From the IMG/VR virus record IMGVR_UViG_3300021956_000063, positions 1 to 28,571 of that record: a stretch of DNA of 28,571 bases; one strand, written 5' to 3'. This DNA is from a virus. Positions 1-5,577 of the stretch are shown in pieces. Position 1 is the stretch's first letter. The number at the start of each line of letters is the position of its first letter. The notes beneath the pieces are model-generated. The model searched no databases, was not told the DNA's origin, and worked only from the letters and a program-made list of their open reading frames with translations. Position numbers and translations under genes: made by a program.

Positions 1-126
1 AACTTTTGCTGCTTTCTTTTTATCTGTAACTCCCGTAGTTCTGTTAACGCGCTCCCCGAGGTAGACGCCTCTAATCGACCAGTTCGGGCTTTTGTCTTTT
101 CTCGGCGGGTAAAGTTTGAGTGACAT
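1..126 (-). CDS. int: Tyrosine recombinase (phage integrase), N-terminal part, cut by window edge
   Basis: Only the first 42 codons are inside the window. The start ATG is at 126 on the minus strand. The peptide opens MSLKLYPPRKDKSPNWSIRG, followed by a Gly-x-x-Val-x-Arg-Thr-Thr-Gly stretch. This K-L-Y-P-P-R-K...S-P-N-W pattern is what I know from the N-termini of phage tyrosine integrases of alphaproteobacterial prophages; the catalytic domain would lie to the left of position 1. The reading frame overlaps the upstream HTH gene in another frame, so the two are probably translated from one leftward transcript. It would integrate the phage into the host chromosome. The family call rests on the N-terminal pattern and on position at the end of the recombination operon. 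Confidence 0.7.
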   Translation of the reverse strand, partial: MSLKLYPPRKDKSPNWSIRGVYLGERVNRTTGVTDKKKAAKV

Positions 127-293
127 CTCGGTAAATCCTCAATCAAAAGCGCATAATCATGTTCGGTAAAAACTCGGGATCTGCCAAGCATCCTGCCATA
201 GGGTTTTCCCTTGAGAAAGTCCTGCAGCCAACGCACTGACTTCCCTAGCCTTTCAGCTACATCACCCATGTAGAGAAGATCAGTTTTAGCCAT
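1..293 (-). CDS. Small helix-turn-helix protein (excisionase-like candidate), partial
   Basis: The ATG at 293 sits inside the stop of the upstream HNH gene (TAATG), so translation is coupled. The 97 visible residues begin MAKTDLLYMGDVAERLGKSV, a winged-helix/HTH start (M-G-D-V-A-E-R-L-G-K-S-V-R-W-L), followed by a basic tail rich in Arg, Lys, Ser and Thr. The frame stays open to position 1 and overlaps the integrase start by at least 126 nt in a different frame. Small HTH proteins directly upstream of the integrase often act as excisionases or recombination directionality factors. That function is inferred from position and fold pattern, not shown. Confidence 0.55.
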   Translation of the reverse strand, partial: MAKTDLLYMGDVAERLGKSVRWLQDFLKGKPYGRMLGRSRVFTEHDYALLIEDLPRCHSNFTRREKTKARTGRLEASTSGSALTELRELQIKRKQQK

Positions 294-658
294 TATTTAT
301 CCTCATACAACGATCGTCTTGGCGGTAATTTTAAAGGCTCTTTCACCGCTTTTGCCTGTTTCGGAAATCCGCTGCCGCGCAAGCTCGGTTTTTTTCTGAC
401 GCCCAAATGTATCGCTTCTCGTCTCTTCGCCTGCGCAATTTGCTTAACGTCGCTTTTTGTTTTTTCGTCATGGCAAGGCGTGCAAAGTAACTTTGCATTT
501 TCAATAGTCGCTTCACCGAGAAGCCCATCTGGTCGAACATGATCAATTTCCCAACGCTTAGCTAATGCGCCGCATTCTTCACAAAAGACTTTGCCATCTA
601 CGGTGGCGCGCTTAATACACGCCACTTTCACTGCTTTGCTAAATTCTTTTCTAGCCAT
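293..658 (-). CDS. Small HNH nuclease domain protein
   Basis: This 121-aa protein has a compact HNH core. Cys26 and Cys29 form the first zinc knuckle (C-E-E-C), W-E-I-D-H gives the catalytic His, N-A-K-L-L-C-T-P-C-H completes the second knuckle and the metal site, and K-T-K-S-D follows. The C-terminal third is basic and looks disordered. It is coupled on both sides: its ATG overlaps the stop of the 53-aa gene (TGATG) and its stop overlaps the HTH gene start. Free-standing HNH proteins of this size in phages can nick or cut DNA during packaging or recombination. The location in the recombination operon argues for the latter, but the role is unproven. No intron is seen beside it, so a homing function is less likely. 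Confidence 0.75.
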   Translation of the reverse strand: MARKEFSKAVKVACIKRATVDGKVFCEECGALAKRWEIDHVRPDGLLGEATIENAKLLCTPCHDEKTKSDVKQIAQAKRREAIHLGVRKKPSLRGSGFPKQAKAVKEPLKLPPRRSLYEDK

Positions 659-819
659 CAGTCTTGCGGGATATCCTTAATGCGTAACCATTCAGCATCA
701 TCATTTGATACATCCAAAACCCACATTGAACTGTCGTCGCACAAAGCGTAAAGCGCCTGGCCACTTTCTCCATAACCGTCCTGGTATGATCCAGAAGTAA
801 TCATCAATACTTCTCTCAT
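658..819 (-). CDS. Small protein of unknown function, 53 aa
   Basis: This short gene is supported by its packing. Its ATG at 819 overlaps the stop of the upstream 107-aa gene (ATGA), and its own stop overlaps the start of the HNH gene (TGATG), filling an otherwise empty gap exactly. The peptide is acidic and starts MREVLMITSGSYQDGYGESG. No domain is recognised. It is probably expressed in the leftward recombination operon. Confidence 0.6.
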   Translation of the reverse strand: MREVLMITSGSYQDGYGESGQALYALCDDSSMWVLDVSNDDAEWLRIKDIPQD

Positions 820-1139
820 AGCTTCATCTCCGCACGATTGTTTGCCTCTTCACTCATTTGTTCACTGTGACGCATACGCAGCCAATCTGATTTAACTTTA
901 GCTATGTTTGCATCTTTACGAGCGGCAACCATTCCTTTGATATATGTTTGCCATTCCTCACTGCTCTTAGCGAGCATCTCTGCTTTGCTTACTGACGTAT
1001 CGCCATTTGATACATATTTCTGCATCATCTCGCTGAGCGTTGCCGACTTACATTCTTCTAAAAGATCGGCCACAGCATTCAGCTGAACCCATTCTTTTGC
1101 AGCTTCTTTCCAGCGAAAACTAATAGTCTCGTCTGCCAT
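816..1139 (-). CDS. Conserved coiled-coil-like protein of the recombination operon, 107 aa
   Basis: This is a helical, charged protein. The segment around residues 58-100 (S-S-E-E-W-Q-T-Y-I-K-G-M-V-A-A-R-K-D-A-N and onward) has heptad-like spacing and ends in a basic R-A-E-M-K-L tail. Similar small helical proteins occur beside Erf or SSB genes in many phages, but I know no established function. It lies downstream of the SSB-like gene across a 55-nt gap that contains a hairpin, the only non-coupled junction in this operon. The start is preceded by GGGGTGACTG, a plausible ribosome site. Confidence 0.65.
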   Translation of the reverse strand: MADETISFRWKEAAKEWVQLNAVADLLEECKSATLSEMMQKYVSNGDTSVSKAEMLAKSSEEWQTYIKGMVAARKDANIAKVKSDWLRMRHSEQMSEEANNRAEMKL

Positions 1140-1171
1140 CAGTCACCCCAATGAAACTTTCGTTTAGGAAT

Positions 1172-1192
1172 AAAGAGGGGCTTAGCCCTCTT
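1172..1192 (-). terminator. Hairpin, possible weak terminator or attenuator in the leftward operon
   Basis: Read on the minus strand, AAGAGGGC-TAA-GCCCCTCTT forms a stem with one bulged C, followed by a short, interrupted U tract (TTTATT). It lies in the only sizeable gap of the leftward operon, between the SSB-like gene and the 107-aa gene, so it could lower expression of the distal HNH/HTH/integrase genes. The U tract is weak, and the hairpin might instead affect RNA stability. Confidence 0.4.
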
Positions 1193-1194
1193 CA

Positions 1195-1434
1195 TTAAAA
1201 AGGGACATTATCATCCAAATGTGAGCTGACTTGTTTTGCCGGCGCAGCTTCGCCTTTACGTTTTACCTTGCCAGATAAAAACTCACCGTTTTTGCCTTGT
1301 CGAAGCTTGGCATCTAGGTAAAATTCATTGCCATCTTCGTCGATTAATGTGCCACGCCAATCAGCGTGCCAATCCTCGGTCTTGCGATCGTTTCTATTCA
1401 ATGTGAATGTGTTGCGTTTATCAAAGTCACTCAT
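1195..1434 (-). CDS. Small protein with SSB-like acidic C-terminal tip, 79 aa
   Basis: The 79 residues include a probable beta-rich core: D-W-R-G-T-L-I-D, then E-F-Y-L-D-A-K-L, then F-L-S-G-K-V-K-R-K. A short linker follows and the protein ends in D-D-N-V-P-F. That terminal hexapeptide closely resembles the D-D-D-I-P-F tip by which bacterial SSB proteins recruit partner enzymes. At 79 aa it is too short for a classical SSB, but it could be a reduced OB-like or annealing cofactor. It is coupled to the Erf gene by an ATGA overlap, which supports a role in ssDNA handling. Function is inferred from the tip and the context. Confidence 0.7.
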   Translation of the reverse strand: MSDFDKRNTFTLNRNDRKTEDWHADWRGTLIDEDGNEFYLDAKLRQGKNGEFLSGKVKRKGEAAPAKQVSSHLDDNVPF

Positions 1435-2057
1435 GCTGCATCCTTACCTTTGATTAAAGTTTGTTGATCAACGTATGCTTCTTTCATTGCTTCACGATCT
1501 GCTGGCTGCAGGCAGCTAAGCGTAATTGAATTTTCTACGGACCATTCACCAAGCTGCTTTGTCGAAAGGCATAGAGACAGCAAACCCATTAAGCGATCGC
1601 GTTCTTTAATCGACTTTTGAGTATCGAACATTTCTGCTTTTGCTGGTCGCTTTGGCGCAGATACTGCAGACACAGCTGCGTTTCCGTCATCATCTTCTTC
1701 GCCGGCAATACCGACCAGGCTAAACATGCTATAGCGACGGCTATAAGTAAGCGCTGATCCCATATCTTGCTGCTTAGCTGGGAAGGCACACACCGGATAC
1801 TCAGCCTCAATCCACTGGCCGGATTTATGCGTTAAACGCGTATCCAGCATCAGTATATTGCCCTCGACCCTAGTAGCTTGGACGACTGCAATATTGTGCT
1901 TTGATAAGCACTCACGCACGATGTTTAAGCCTGTATCGAGAGTGGCGTATTTGGATTTGAAATGCGGGTTGTTTCCATCCTTAGTTGGATTAGACAAAAC
2001 ACCCTGCGCTTTAGCGAGATCCAATGATATCTCGTTTGTTTGTTCTGACGTTTTCAT
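1431..2057 (-). CDS. erf: Erf-family single-strand annealing recombinase
   Basis: This 208-aa protein anneals complementary single strands during phage recombination, acting after the neighbouring exonuclease. The Erf pattern is clear. N-P-H-F-K-S-K-Y-A-T-L-D lies at residues 30-41. The strongly conserved Q-D-M-G-S-A-L-T-Y-S-R-R-Y-S block is at 97-110, followed by L-V-G-I-A-G-E-E-D-D-D-G-N at about 114-126. The remaining C-terminal part is variable and helical. It overlaps the YqaJ-like exonuclease upstream (ATGA) and the SSB-like gene downstream (ATGA), the usual exonuclease/annealase/SSB arrangement. Length fits the family. Confidence 0.92.
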   Translation of the reverse strand: MKTSEQTNEISLDLAKAQGVLSNPTKDGNNPHFKSKYATLDTGLNIVRECLSKHNIAVVQATRVEGNILMLDTRLTHKSGQWIEAEYPVCAFPAKQQDMGSALTYSRRYSMFSLVGIAGEEDDDGNAAVSAVSAPKRPAKAEMFDTQKSIKERDRLMGLLSLCLSTKQLGEWSVENSITLSCLQPADREAMKEAYVDQQTLIKGKDAA

Positions 2058-2836
2058 GATTTTTCCTTACGGATTGTTATTGCGCCGGTCTTAGACCTGG
2101 ATGCTTTAATGCCGTGGCCAAATGCTTCTTGGACATCTGGCTCAACAAGTTCTTTGATGCGTTTTGTTGCTGCATCGAATGCTTTTGCGGGGCCGTAATG
2201 CATGTGCCAATCGCCGGCAGCATCTGCCCAAGAATTATTTCCGGACATATCGACCTTGCGCACAGCTTCTATGGGCGCCGGAACATGAACAGCAATTGGC
2301 TCCTCACCAGATTGCACGCATTCCCAAAAATGACGTTCGGCGGCTATTAATTGATCCTGGTAAATTGGGTCAGCATCGACCTCAAATACCTTCCATTTCT
2401 GAGTGCCAAAAAATACGCTCAGAAACGCTTTCTGATGGCCGCAGACACGCATGTTGTGTTGTAGCTGTGGAAAGTAGCGCTCAAGTATAGCTTCCTCTGT
2501 TTGGAACGCTGATACATGCTTGGCTTCAAAGACAGCTATATTTTCTATTTCGCCGTCTAATGTGCAAAGCATAAAAGAAAACTCAGCGCTGATCTGTTGA
2601 TCGCCCTGGCGCGTTACAGTTTTTCCTGTTTCTTCCTCGAACCAGGTGACGTTGAGAGCCTCGGTGAAAGAACCCATACGAACCGGCAGAACGCGTGACA
2701 GATCTTCCGGCTCGATTTCACCGCGCTTTTCTTTCCAAAGGCGCAGGATTTTCTCTGCGTCACCAGACATGATGGTGTTAGCGTCTGATCCACCCAGACC
2801 TTGCTTGCGGAAAGCCTTTTGCTGTTCAGTTAGCAT
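2054..2836 (-). CDS. YqaJ/lambda-type viral recombinase exonuclease
   Basis: This is a 260-aa PD-(D/E)xK exonuclease that would resect dsDNA ends and make ssDNA for the Erf protein. Visible motifs are G-L-G-G-S-D-A at residues 13-19, E59, the catalytic D94 in T-L-D-G-E, E104-A-K106 and a following Q-L-Q-H helix. The first ATG of the frame is at 2851, but the ATG at 2836 is preceded at 7-nt spacing by GGGAGG, so I place the start there. This leaves only an 11-nt overlap with the upstream 72-aa gene. It is followed by erf with a 4-nt overlap. Confidence 0.88.
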   Translation of the reverse strand: MLTEQQKAFRKQGLGGSDANTIMSGDAEKILRLWKEKRGEIEPEDLSRVLPVRMGSFTEALNVTWFEEETGKTVTRQGDQQISAEFSFMLCTLDGEIENIAVFEAKHVSAFQTEEAILERYFPQLQHNMRVCGHQKAFLSVFFGTQKWKVFEVDADPIYQDQLIAAERHFWECVQSGEEPIAVHVPAPIEAVRKVDMSGNNSWADAAGDWHMHYGPAKAFDAATKRIKELVEPDVQEAFGHGIKASRSKTGAITIRKEKS

Positions 2837-3044
2837 CAGCTGGCCTCCCATATCCTGACATCACGTTGTTAAACGCTTCGACAGCCTCGAGAGCGCGAGC
2901 GTATGACCGCGCTGGGATGTGGATAGAAAGATCAGAGATGATCGTCTTGCGATCTCTAACTTCGATCCAGGTGGAGACATCTCCACGCTGAACCGAAAGA
3001 TGGATGTCGCCTTCTGCGTGAAATGCGATGGTGCCGCTTTTCAT
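2826..3044 (-). CDS. Small protein of unknown function, 72 aa
   Basis: This is a small mixed alpha/beta protein starting MKSGTIAFHAEGDIHLSVQR. Alternating hydrophobic residues in the first half suggest a beta hairpin, and a helix (S-Y-A-R-A-L-E-A-V-E-A-F-N-N-V-M) follows. It is not a family I recognise. Its ATG overlaps the stop of the upstream 55-aa gene (TAATG), and its 3' end contains the ribosome site of the exonuclease gene, so translation of the two is linked. Confidence 0.65.
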   Translation of the reverse strand: MKSGTIAFHAEGDIHLSVQRGDVSTWIEVRDRKTIISDLSIHIPARSYARALEAVEAFNNVMSGYGRPADAN

Positions 3045-3211
3045 TAGTGCACCCCATTAACTTTAGGATGCAAAATGTTTCTTTTTCCAGCTTCAAGAAT
3101 GAGATCTAAAATTGAAGCGGGGATGTTTATTTTTTCAATAATGTCTAACAGCGCATCATCGGGAATTTCATTCAAAGGGATCAGTTTAACCCCTGGCAAT
3201 TTGTCGATCAT
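3044..3211 (-). CDS. Small protein of unknown function, 55 aa
   Basis: The start at 3211 has a strong ribosome site (GGAGG, 6 nt upstream) and overlaps the stop of the 33-aa gene before it (ATGA). The stop overlaps the next gene start (TAATG). The peptide is helical, with an acidic middle (I-P-D-D-A-L-L-D-I-I-E-K-I) and a basic end. No domain is recognised. Support comes from the ribosome site and the exact coupling on both sides. Confidence 0.6.
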   Translation of the reverse strand: MIDKLPGVKLIPLNEIPDDALLDIIEKINIPASILDLILEAGKRNILHPKVNGVH

Positions 3212-3309
3212 TGCTGACCTCCAAAAACGTATGAGCCAACAACGAAAACTGCGCCGACGACAACGCTAGGAGCGGCGAACAAAGCGCACGCTATCTGTAG
3301 TTCCGACAT
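3208..3309 (-). CDS. Membrane microprotein, 33 aa, first gene of the leftward operon
   Basis: This 33-codon gene begins at 3309, a few nucleotides after GGCAGGAGG, the strongest ribosome site in the region. It ends in an ATGA overlap with the next gene. After a short polar start, residues 5-28 are almost wholly hydrophobic (A-C-A-L-F-A-A-P-S-V-V-V-G-A-V-F-V-V), one probable transmembrane helix. It is the first gene after the predicted leftward promoter, so it would be made early. The role is unknown; an early membrane effector or a simple leader ORF are both possible. Confidence 0.55.
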   Translation of the reverse strand: MSELQIACALFAAPSVVVGAVFVVGSYVFGGQQ

Positions 3310-3336
3310 GACAACCTCCTGCCTGGTATGACAAGA

Positions 3337-3364
3337 AGTATATCGAAATATTTTCGATTAGCAA
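3337..3364 (-). promoter_or_regulatory. Predicted leftward early promoter
   Basis: On the minus strand, a -35-like TTGCTA (3359-3364) and a -10 TATACT (3337-3342) are separated by 16 nt. The spacer is almost exactly the palindrome TCGAAA-N3-TTTCGA, so repressor binding would block polymerase. It lies 28 nt upstream of the first leftward start codon. Confidence 0.6.
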
Positions 3365-3387
3365 TAGTCAGTTCGAAATATTTTCGA
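3343..3387. promoter_or_regulatory. Left operator pair
   Basis: Two identical copies of TCGAAATATTTTCGA lie at 3343-3357 and 3373-3387, exactly 30 bp apart (about three helical turns). Each has perfect 6-bp arms TCGAAA/TTTCGA around a 3-bp centre. The first fills the spacer of the leftward promoter. Their recurrence near the rightward promoter marks them as binding sites for the repressor and/or Cro-like protein. Confidence 0.75.
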
Positions 3388-3475
3388 CTAAAAATATTAT
3401 AAGCGGCCCACTTGACCGTGACAGACAAGAGAACGAATATGGAACATCAAAACTGTAAAAGCATGGATTTATAAT

Positions 3476-3625
3476 ATGACTGATCAAGATTTGAGGTTTA
3501 TGGCATTGAATTTAGCTTCCCAATTCCCAGAAGATGTCAACGACGCCATTAGATTGCACGCAATCATTGGAGAGCTGATCACTCAATGGCTTTATGGAGC
3601 CAAACAAAACGAAATACAGAGCTAA
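3476..3625 (+). CDS. Small protein of unknown function, 49 aa, convergent with the repressor
   Basis: A 49-codon frame starts at 3476 (MTDQDLRFMALNLASQFPED) and overlaps the 3' end of the repressor gene by 4 nt in convergent orientation. It is predicted to be all helical, with amphipathic spacing through most of its length. An 11-codon frame (3439-3474) ends 1 nt before its ATG and could serve as a leader peptide. The ribosome site is weak. Position between left operators and repressor suggests a lysogeny-region accessory gene, but no function can be assigned. Confidence 0.45.
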   Translation: MTDQDLRFMALNLASQFPEDVNDAIRLHAIIGELITQWLYGAKQNEIQS

Positions 3626-3897
3626 TTTTGTTCTTCGGATGCAACTAACTGCTTTACAAGGCTTTGAGGTAAAGCGGCCATATCTCCTAGATAAATGTAA
3701 TCTAAGGACGCGCCTGTTAGTCGTCTTATTTCGCTAGCTTGCGGAACCGGAATAAGACCTCTTCCAGCTTCCCAAACATGATAACGCTTGTGGTCGATCT
3801 TCAAACATTTGCCCATTTCGACCTGGTTTTCGATACCCAAAACACCACGAAGAAGGGCTAAACGCCTGCCAACCGCCTTCAAGTAGGGGTCACTCAT
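3622..3897 (-). CDS. Short XRE/HTH repressor (CI-like)
   Basis: This 91-aa DNA-binding protein has an XRE-type helix-turn-helix at about residues 8-65 (R-R-L-A-L-L-R-G-V-L-G-I...M-G-K-C-L-K-I-D...Y-H-V-W-E-A-G-R-G). It is divergent from the Cro-like gene at 4049, with the TCGAAA palindromes between them, so it is the likely lysogeny repressor. It ends soon after the HTH domain and lacks the S24 peptidase domain used for RecA-stimulated self-cleavage, so induction would need another route (antirepressor, protein partner or dilution). The start is preceded by AGGCGG at about 9 nt. Confidence 0.8.
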   Translation of the reverse strand: MSDPYLKAVGRRLALLRGVLGIENQVEMGKCLKIDHKRYHVWEAGRGLIPVPQASEIRRLTGASLDYIYLGDMAALPQSLVKQLVASEEQN

Positions 3898-3920
3898 AAC
3901 ATTGCACCGCCTGTCAATGG

Positions 3921-3949
3921 TTAATAAATAGTTAAAAGCAAAATATCAA
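3921..3949 (-). promoter_or_regulatory. Predicted repressor promoter
   Basis: On the minus strand, TTGATA (3944-3949), a 17-nt spacer and TATTAA (3921-3926) lie 24 nt upstream of the repressor start. No TCGAAA palindrome overlaps it; the nearest is about 44 bp upstream, so direct autorepression from these elements is not obvious. Confidence 0.4.
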
Positions 3950-3992
3950 CAAAAAATTTTAGATCGACCGAAAACTTTTTCCTTAGTTAAGA

Positions 3993-4036
3993 TCGAAAAT
4001 AATTCGACACATATTGACGCATCGAAAAATTTTCGA
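3993..4036. promoter_or_regulatory. Right operator pair
   Basis: TCGAAAATAATTCGA at 3993-4007 has one mismatched arm position and TCGAAAAATTTTCGA at 4022-4036 has perfect 6-bp arms. Their starts are 29 bp apart, close to the 30-bp spacing of the left pair. The second fills the spacer of the rightward promoter; the first lies just upstream of its -35. Confidence 0.7.
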
Positions 4037-4042
4037 TAGCTT
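4014..4042 (+). promoter_or_regulatory. Predicted rightward early promoter, possibly giving a leaderless mRNA
   Basis: The -35 TTGACG (4014-4019) is followed by a 17-nt spacer that contains a TCGAAA palindrome, then a weak -10 TAGCTT (4037-4042). The expected transcription start, about 7 nt after the -10, coincides with the A of the ATG at 4049. This mirrors the leftward promoter, where an operator also fills the spacer. Confidence 0.5.
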
Positions 4043-4048
4043 CGGAAA

Positions 4049-4291
4049 ATGCTTACGTCACTAAAATCATCCGCTGAAGTCATTGATGCCCTAGGCGGGA
4101 CAAAACCATTAATTGAGCTTCTTCATGTTGGCAGCGCAGCTGTCAGCGTTTGGCGTGTTCGCAACCGTTTTCCGGCTCATACCTTCCCAAAAATTCAGCA
4201 AGAGCTGCTTGCTCGAGGCATGACTGCAGACGCTTCTCTTTGGTCGTTTGCTCGTAAAAAGTCAGAGCGTCGCTCGGAAGCGACACAATGA
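4049..4291 (+). CDS. Cro-like early DNA-binding protein
   Basis: This 80-aa protein has a Cro/YdaS-like HTH. A-E-V-I-D-A-L-G-G-T-K-P-L-I-E-L-L is the first helix pair, and A-A-V-S-V-W-R-V-R-N-R-F-P the recognition helix and turn. It starts immediately downstream of the right operators and is divergent from the repressor, the position of cro in lambdoid phages. It probably binds the same palindromes to switch off the repressor. No good Shine-Dalgarno sequence precedes the ATG, which fits a leaderless message. Its stop overlaps the next gene (ATGA). Confidence 0.75.
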   Translation: MLTSLKSSAEVIDALGGTKPLIELLHVGSAAVSVWRVRNRFPAHTFPKIQQELLARGMTADASLWSFARKKSERRSEATQ

Positions 4292-4749
4292 ATAACGATC
4301 CGCGCCACCCAGCTCCCAAGGGCGCGGTTACTGGCGGCTCGTTGAGCCAGAGTTCCGAGCCGCCTTTTTTATTTAACAATGACAAGAAGTTTGACATCCA
4401 GCTTTCTCAAGCATTGCAAGCTGAGAAAAGGCTTGCCGAGATATTCTCTGTCAAAAAGATCGAGAAGATCGAGTTAAAGACCGAGACTTGGCAGTGGGAG
4501 CAAACCGGCAACATTTGCATTGAATACAAGTTTAATGGTGAGCCATCCGGTATTGCCGCAACTCAAGCAGATTATTGGGTTCACGAATTACGCCGAGACA
4601 ATGAGACGCTTTGCTATCTCATGTTTCCTATTGAGCGTTTTAAAAAACTAGCTCGGCATTTTCATGACATTGGTAACAAGCGCGCCAAGTCAGGCGACGG
4701 CGGTAAATCTGAAGTTGTTCTGATACCTCTTGCCGAGGTGTTGAAATGA
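4288..4749 (+). CDS. Conserved phage protein, possible PD-(D/E)xK-like fold, 153 aa
   Basis: The N-terminal 30 residues are Pro/Ser-rich and coincide with the terminator-like hairpin. From about residue 43 the sequence resembles a phage family I know only as hypothetical: Q-A-E-K-R-L-A-E-I-F, then K-I-E-L-K-T-E-T-W-Q-W-E-Q-T-G-N-I-C-I-E-Y, then G-I-A-A-T-Q-A-D-Y-W-V-H-E-L and Y-L-M-F-P-I-E-R. The E-x-K followed by a beta strand and a later Q/E helix recalls PD-(D/E)xK nucleases, but the match is weak. It is coupled to the Cro-like gene (ATGA) and to the RusA gene (ATGA), which would fit a DNA-processing role. Confidence 0.7.
   Translation: MNNDPRHPAPKGAVTGGSLSQSSEPPFLFNNDKKFDIQLSQALQAEKRLAEIFSVKKIEKIELKTETWQWEQTGNICIEYKFNGEPSGIAATQADYWVHELRRDNETLCYLMFPIERFKKLARHFHDIGNKRAKSGDGGKSEVVLIPLAEVLK
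4333..4370 (+). terminator. Intrinsic terminator/attenuator at the start of the early operon
   Basis: A perfect 9-bp stem (GGCGGCTCG at 4333-4341 with CGAGCCGCC at 4356-4364) is followed at once by six T. The sequence between also allows an alternative 5-bp hairpin GGCTC/GAGCC (4336-4340 with 4344-4348) that uses part of the same 5' arm and so excludes the terminator. It lies inside the first codons of the gene after the Cro-like gene, comparable in place to tR1 of lambda. Confidence 0.6.
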
Positions 4750-5135
4750 CGCATTACACTCGCAAACCAACTCAAGTCGTTATGCTCGATCTGCCGCCAC
4801 CGATCTCGGTGAATGCATTGTATCGCGCAATAGTTCGGCCAGGTTCAAAGCACGCAATAAACATCAAGTCAGAGAAATATAGAGATTGGATCGTGGGCGC
4901 CGGAAAGATCCTAGAAGAGCAAGAACCAGGATCAGTTGAAGGCCATTACGGTTTAAGGATCTCGCTACCCGTCAACTGCAGGATGGATCTCGATAACTCC
5001 GTTAAATGCGTGAGCGATCTCCTGCAGAGCCACAAAGTCATTGAGAACGATCGTTTGATGCAACGCCTCGAGGTTTGGCGTGGCGCTGGCGACACGATGT
5101 CTGTTTGGGTGATTTCGACGCGGGAGGTTAAGTGA
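4746..5135 (+). CDS. rusA: RusA-family Holliday junction resolvase
   Basis: This 129-aa protein would cut Holliday junctions formed during replication and recombination. It carries the RusA pattern: P-P-P-I-S-V-N-A-L-Y near the start, the catalytic block R-M-D-L-D-N-S-V-K-C-V-S-D-L-L (D81, D83, K87, D91) and a further acidic N-D-R at 101-103. Length is close to the family norm of about 120 aa. It overlaps the preceding gene by 4 nt, and its stop overlaps the next start by 1 nt, so it belongs to the rightward early operon. Confidence 0.9.
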   Translation: MTHYTRKPTQVVMLDLPPPISVNALYRAIVRPGSKHAINIKSEKYRDWIVGAGKILEEQEPGSVEGHYGLRISLPVNCRMDLDNSVKCVSDLLQSHKVIENDRLMQRLEVWRGAGDTMSVWVISTREVK

Positions 5136-5575
5136 TGGCTTGGAATTTTAAACGATTTAAATGGACGCCGGCATCAATTGAAGCATTAGCAGCTGGCAAG
5201 CTCGAAGGGTTGAGCCACGCTAAAATTGCTGCACGAATTACTGTGCAATTTAATACACGCTGCACCGGATCAATGGTCCAGGCTTGTTGGTTAAAGCTTG
5301 TCGATAAGAATTATTTCGAAAAGCGTCCAGAGTTTGATGATCTTGTTTTAGCAACTCTCGAGATGCGACGGGATCAAAAGCCATTTAACGAGACGGCTGA
5401 GCAATGCCCGATCCGAGCCAGCATTTTGCATTTATTGGATCTTAAGCGCGCTGGTCATAGCCCACGTTTTACTGAGCTAAAGATCGACAGCGAATATTGG
5501 CCTAAAGCATATACGTCGCAAACTCCATATCATTCTTACAGCAGTTCTCCTGCAGCTTTATGCGTGGGGGAATAA
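5135..5575 (+). CDS. HTH-like early protein of unknown function, 146 aa
   Basis: The ATG at 5135 is chosen over a GTG at 5132 because GGGAGG lies 7 nt upstream of it. The first half (F-K-W-T-P-A-S-I-E-A-L-A-A-G-K-L-E-G-L-S-H-A-K-I-A-A-R-I) reads like a homeodomain-type HTH, with a W-T start reminiscent of GcrA or SANT-like domains. The C-terminal third is Ser/Tyr/Pro-rich. It directly precedes the GcrA-type gene and may be a divergent relative or partner; that is inference from position and the W-T-x(n)-L-A-x-G-L-S pattern. Confidence 0.65.
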   Translation: MAWNFKRFKWTPASIEALAAGKLEGLSHAKIAARITVQFNTRCTGSMVQACWLKLVDKNYFEKRPEFDDLVLATLEMRRDQKPFNETAEQCPIRASILHLLDLKRAGHSPRFTELKIDSEYWPKAYTSQTPYHSYSSSPAALCVGE

Positions 5576-5577
5576 GG

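Noticed and set aside
2837-2851. Upstream ATG of the exonuclease at 2851
   Set aside because: It would start before the GGGAGG ribosome site; the ATG at 2836 has correct spacing.
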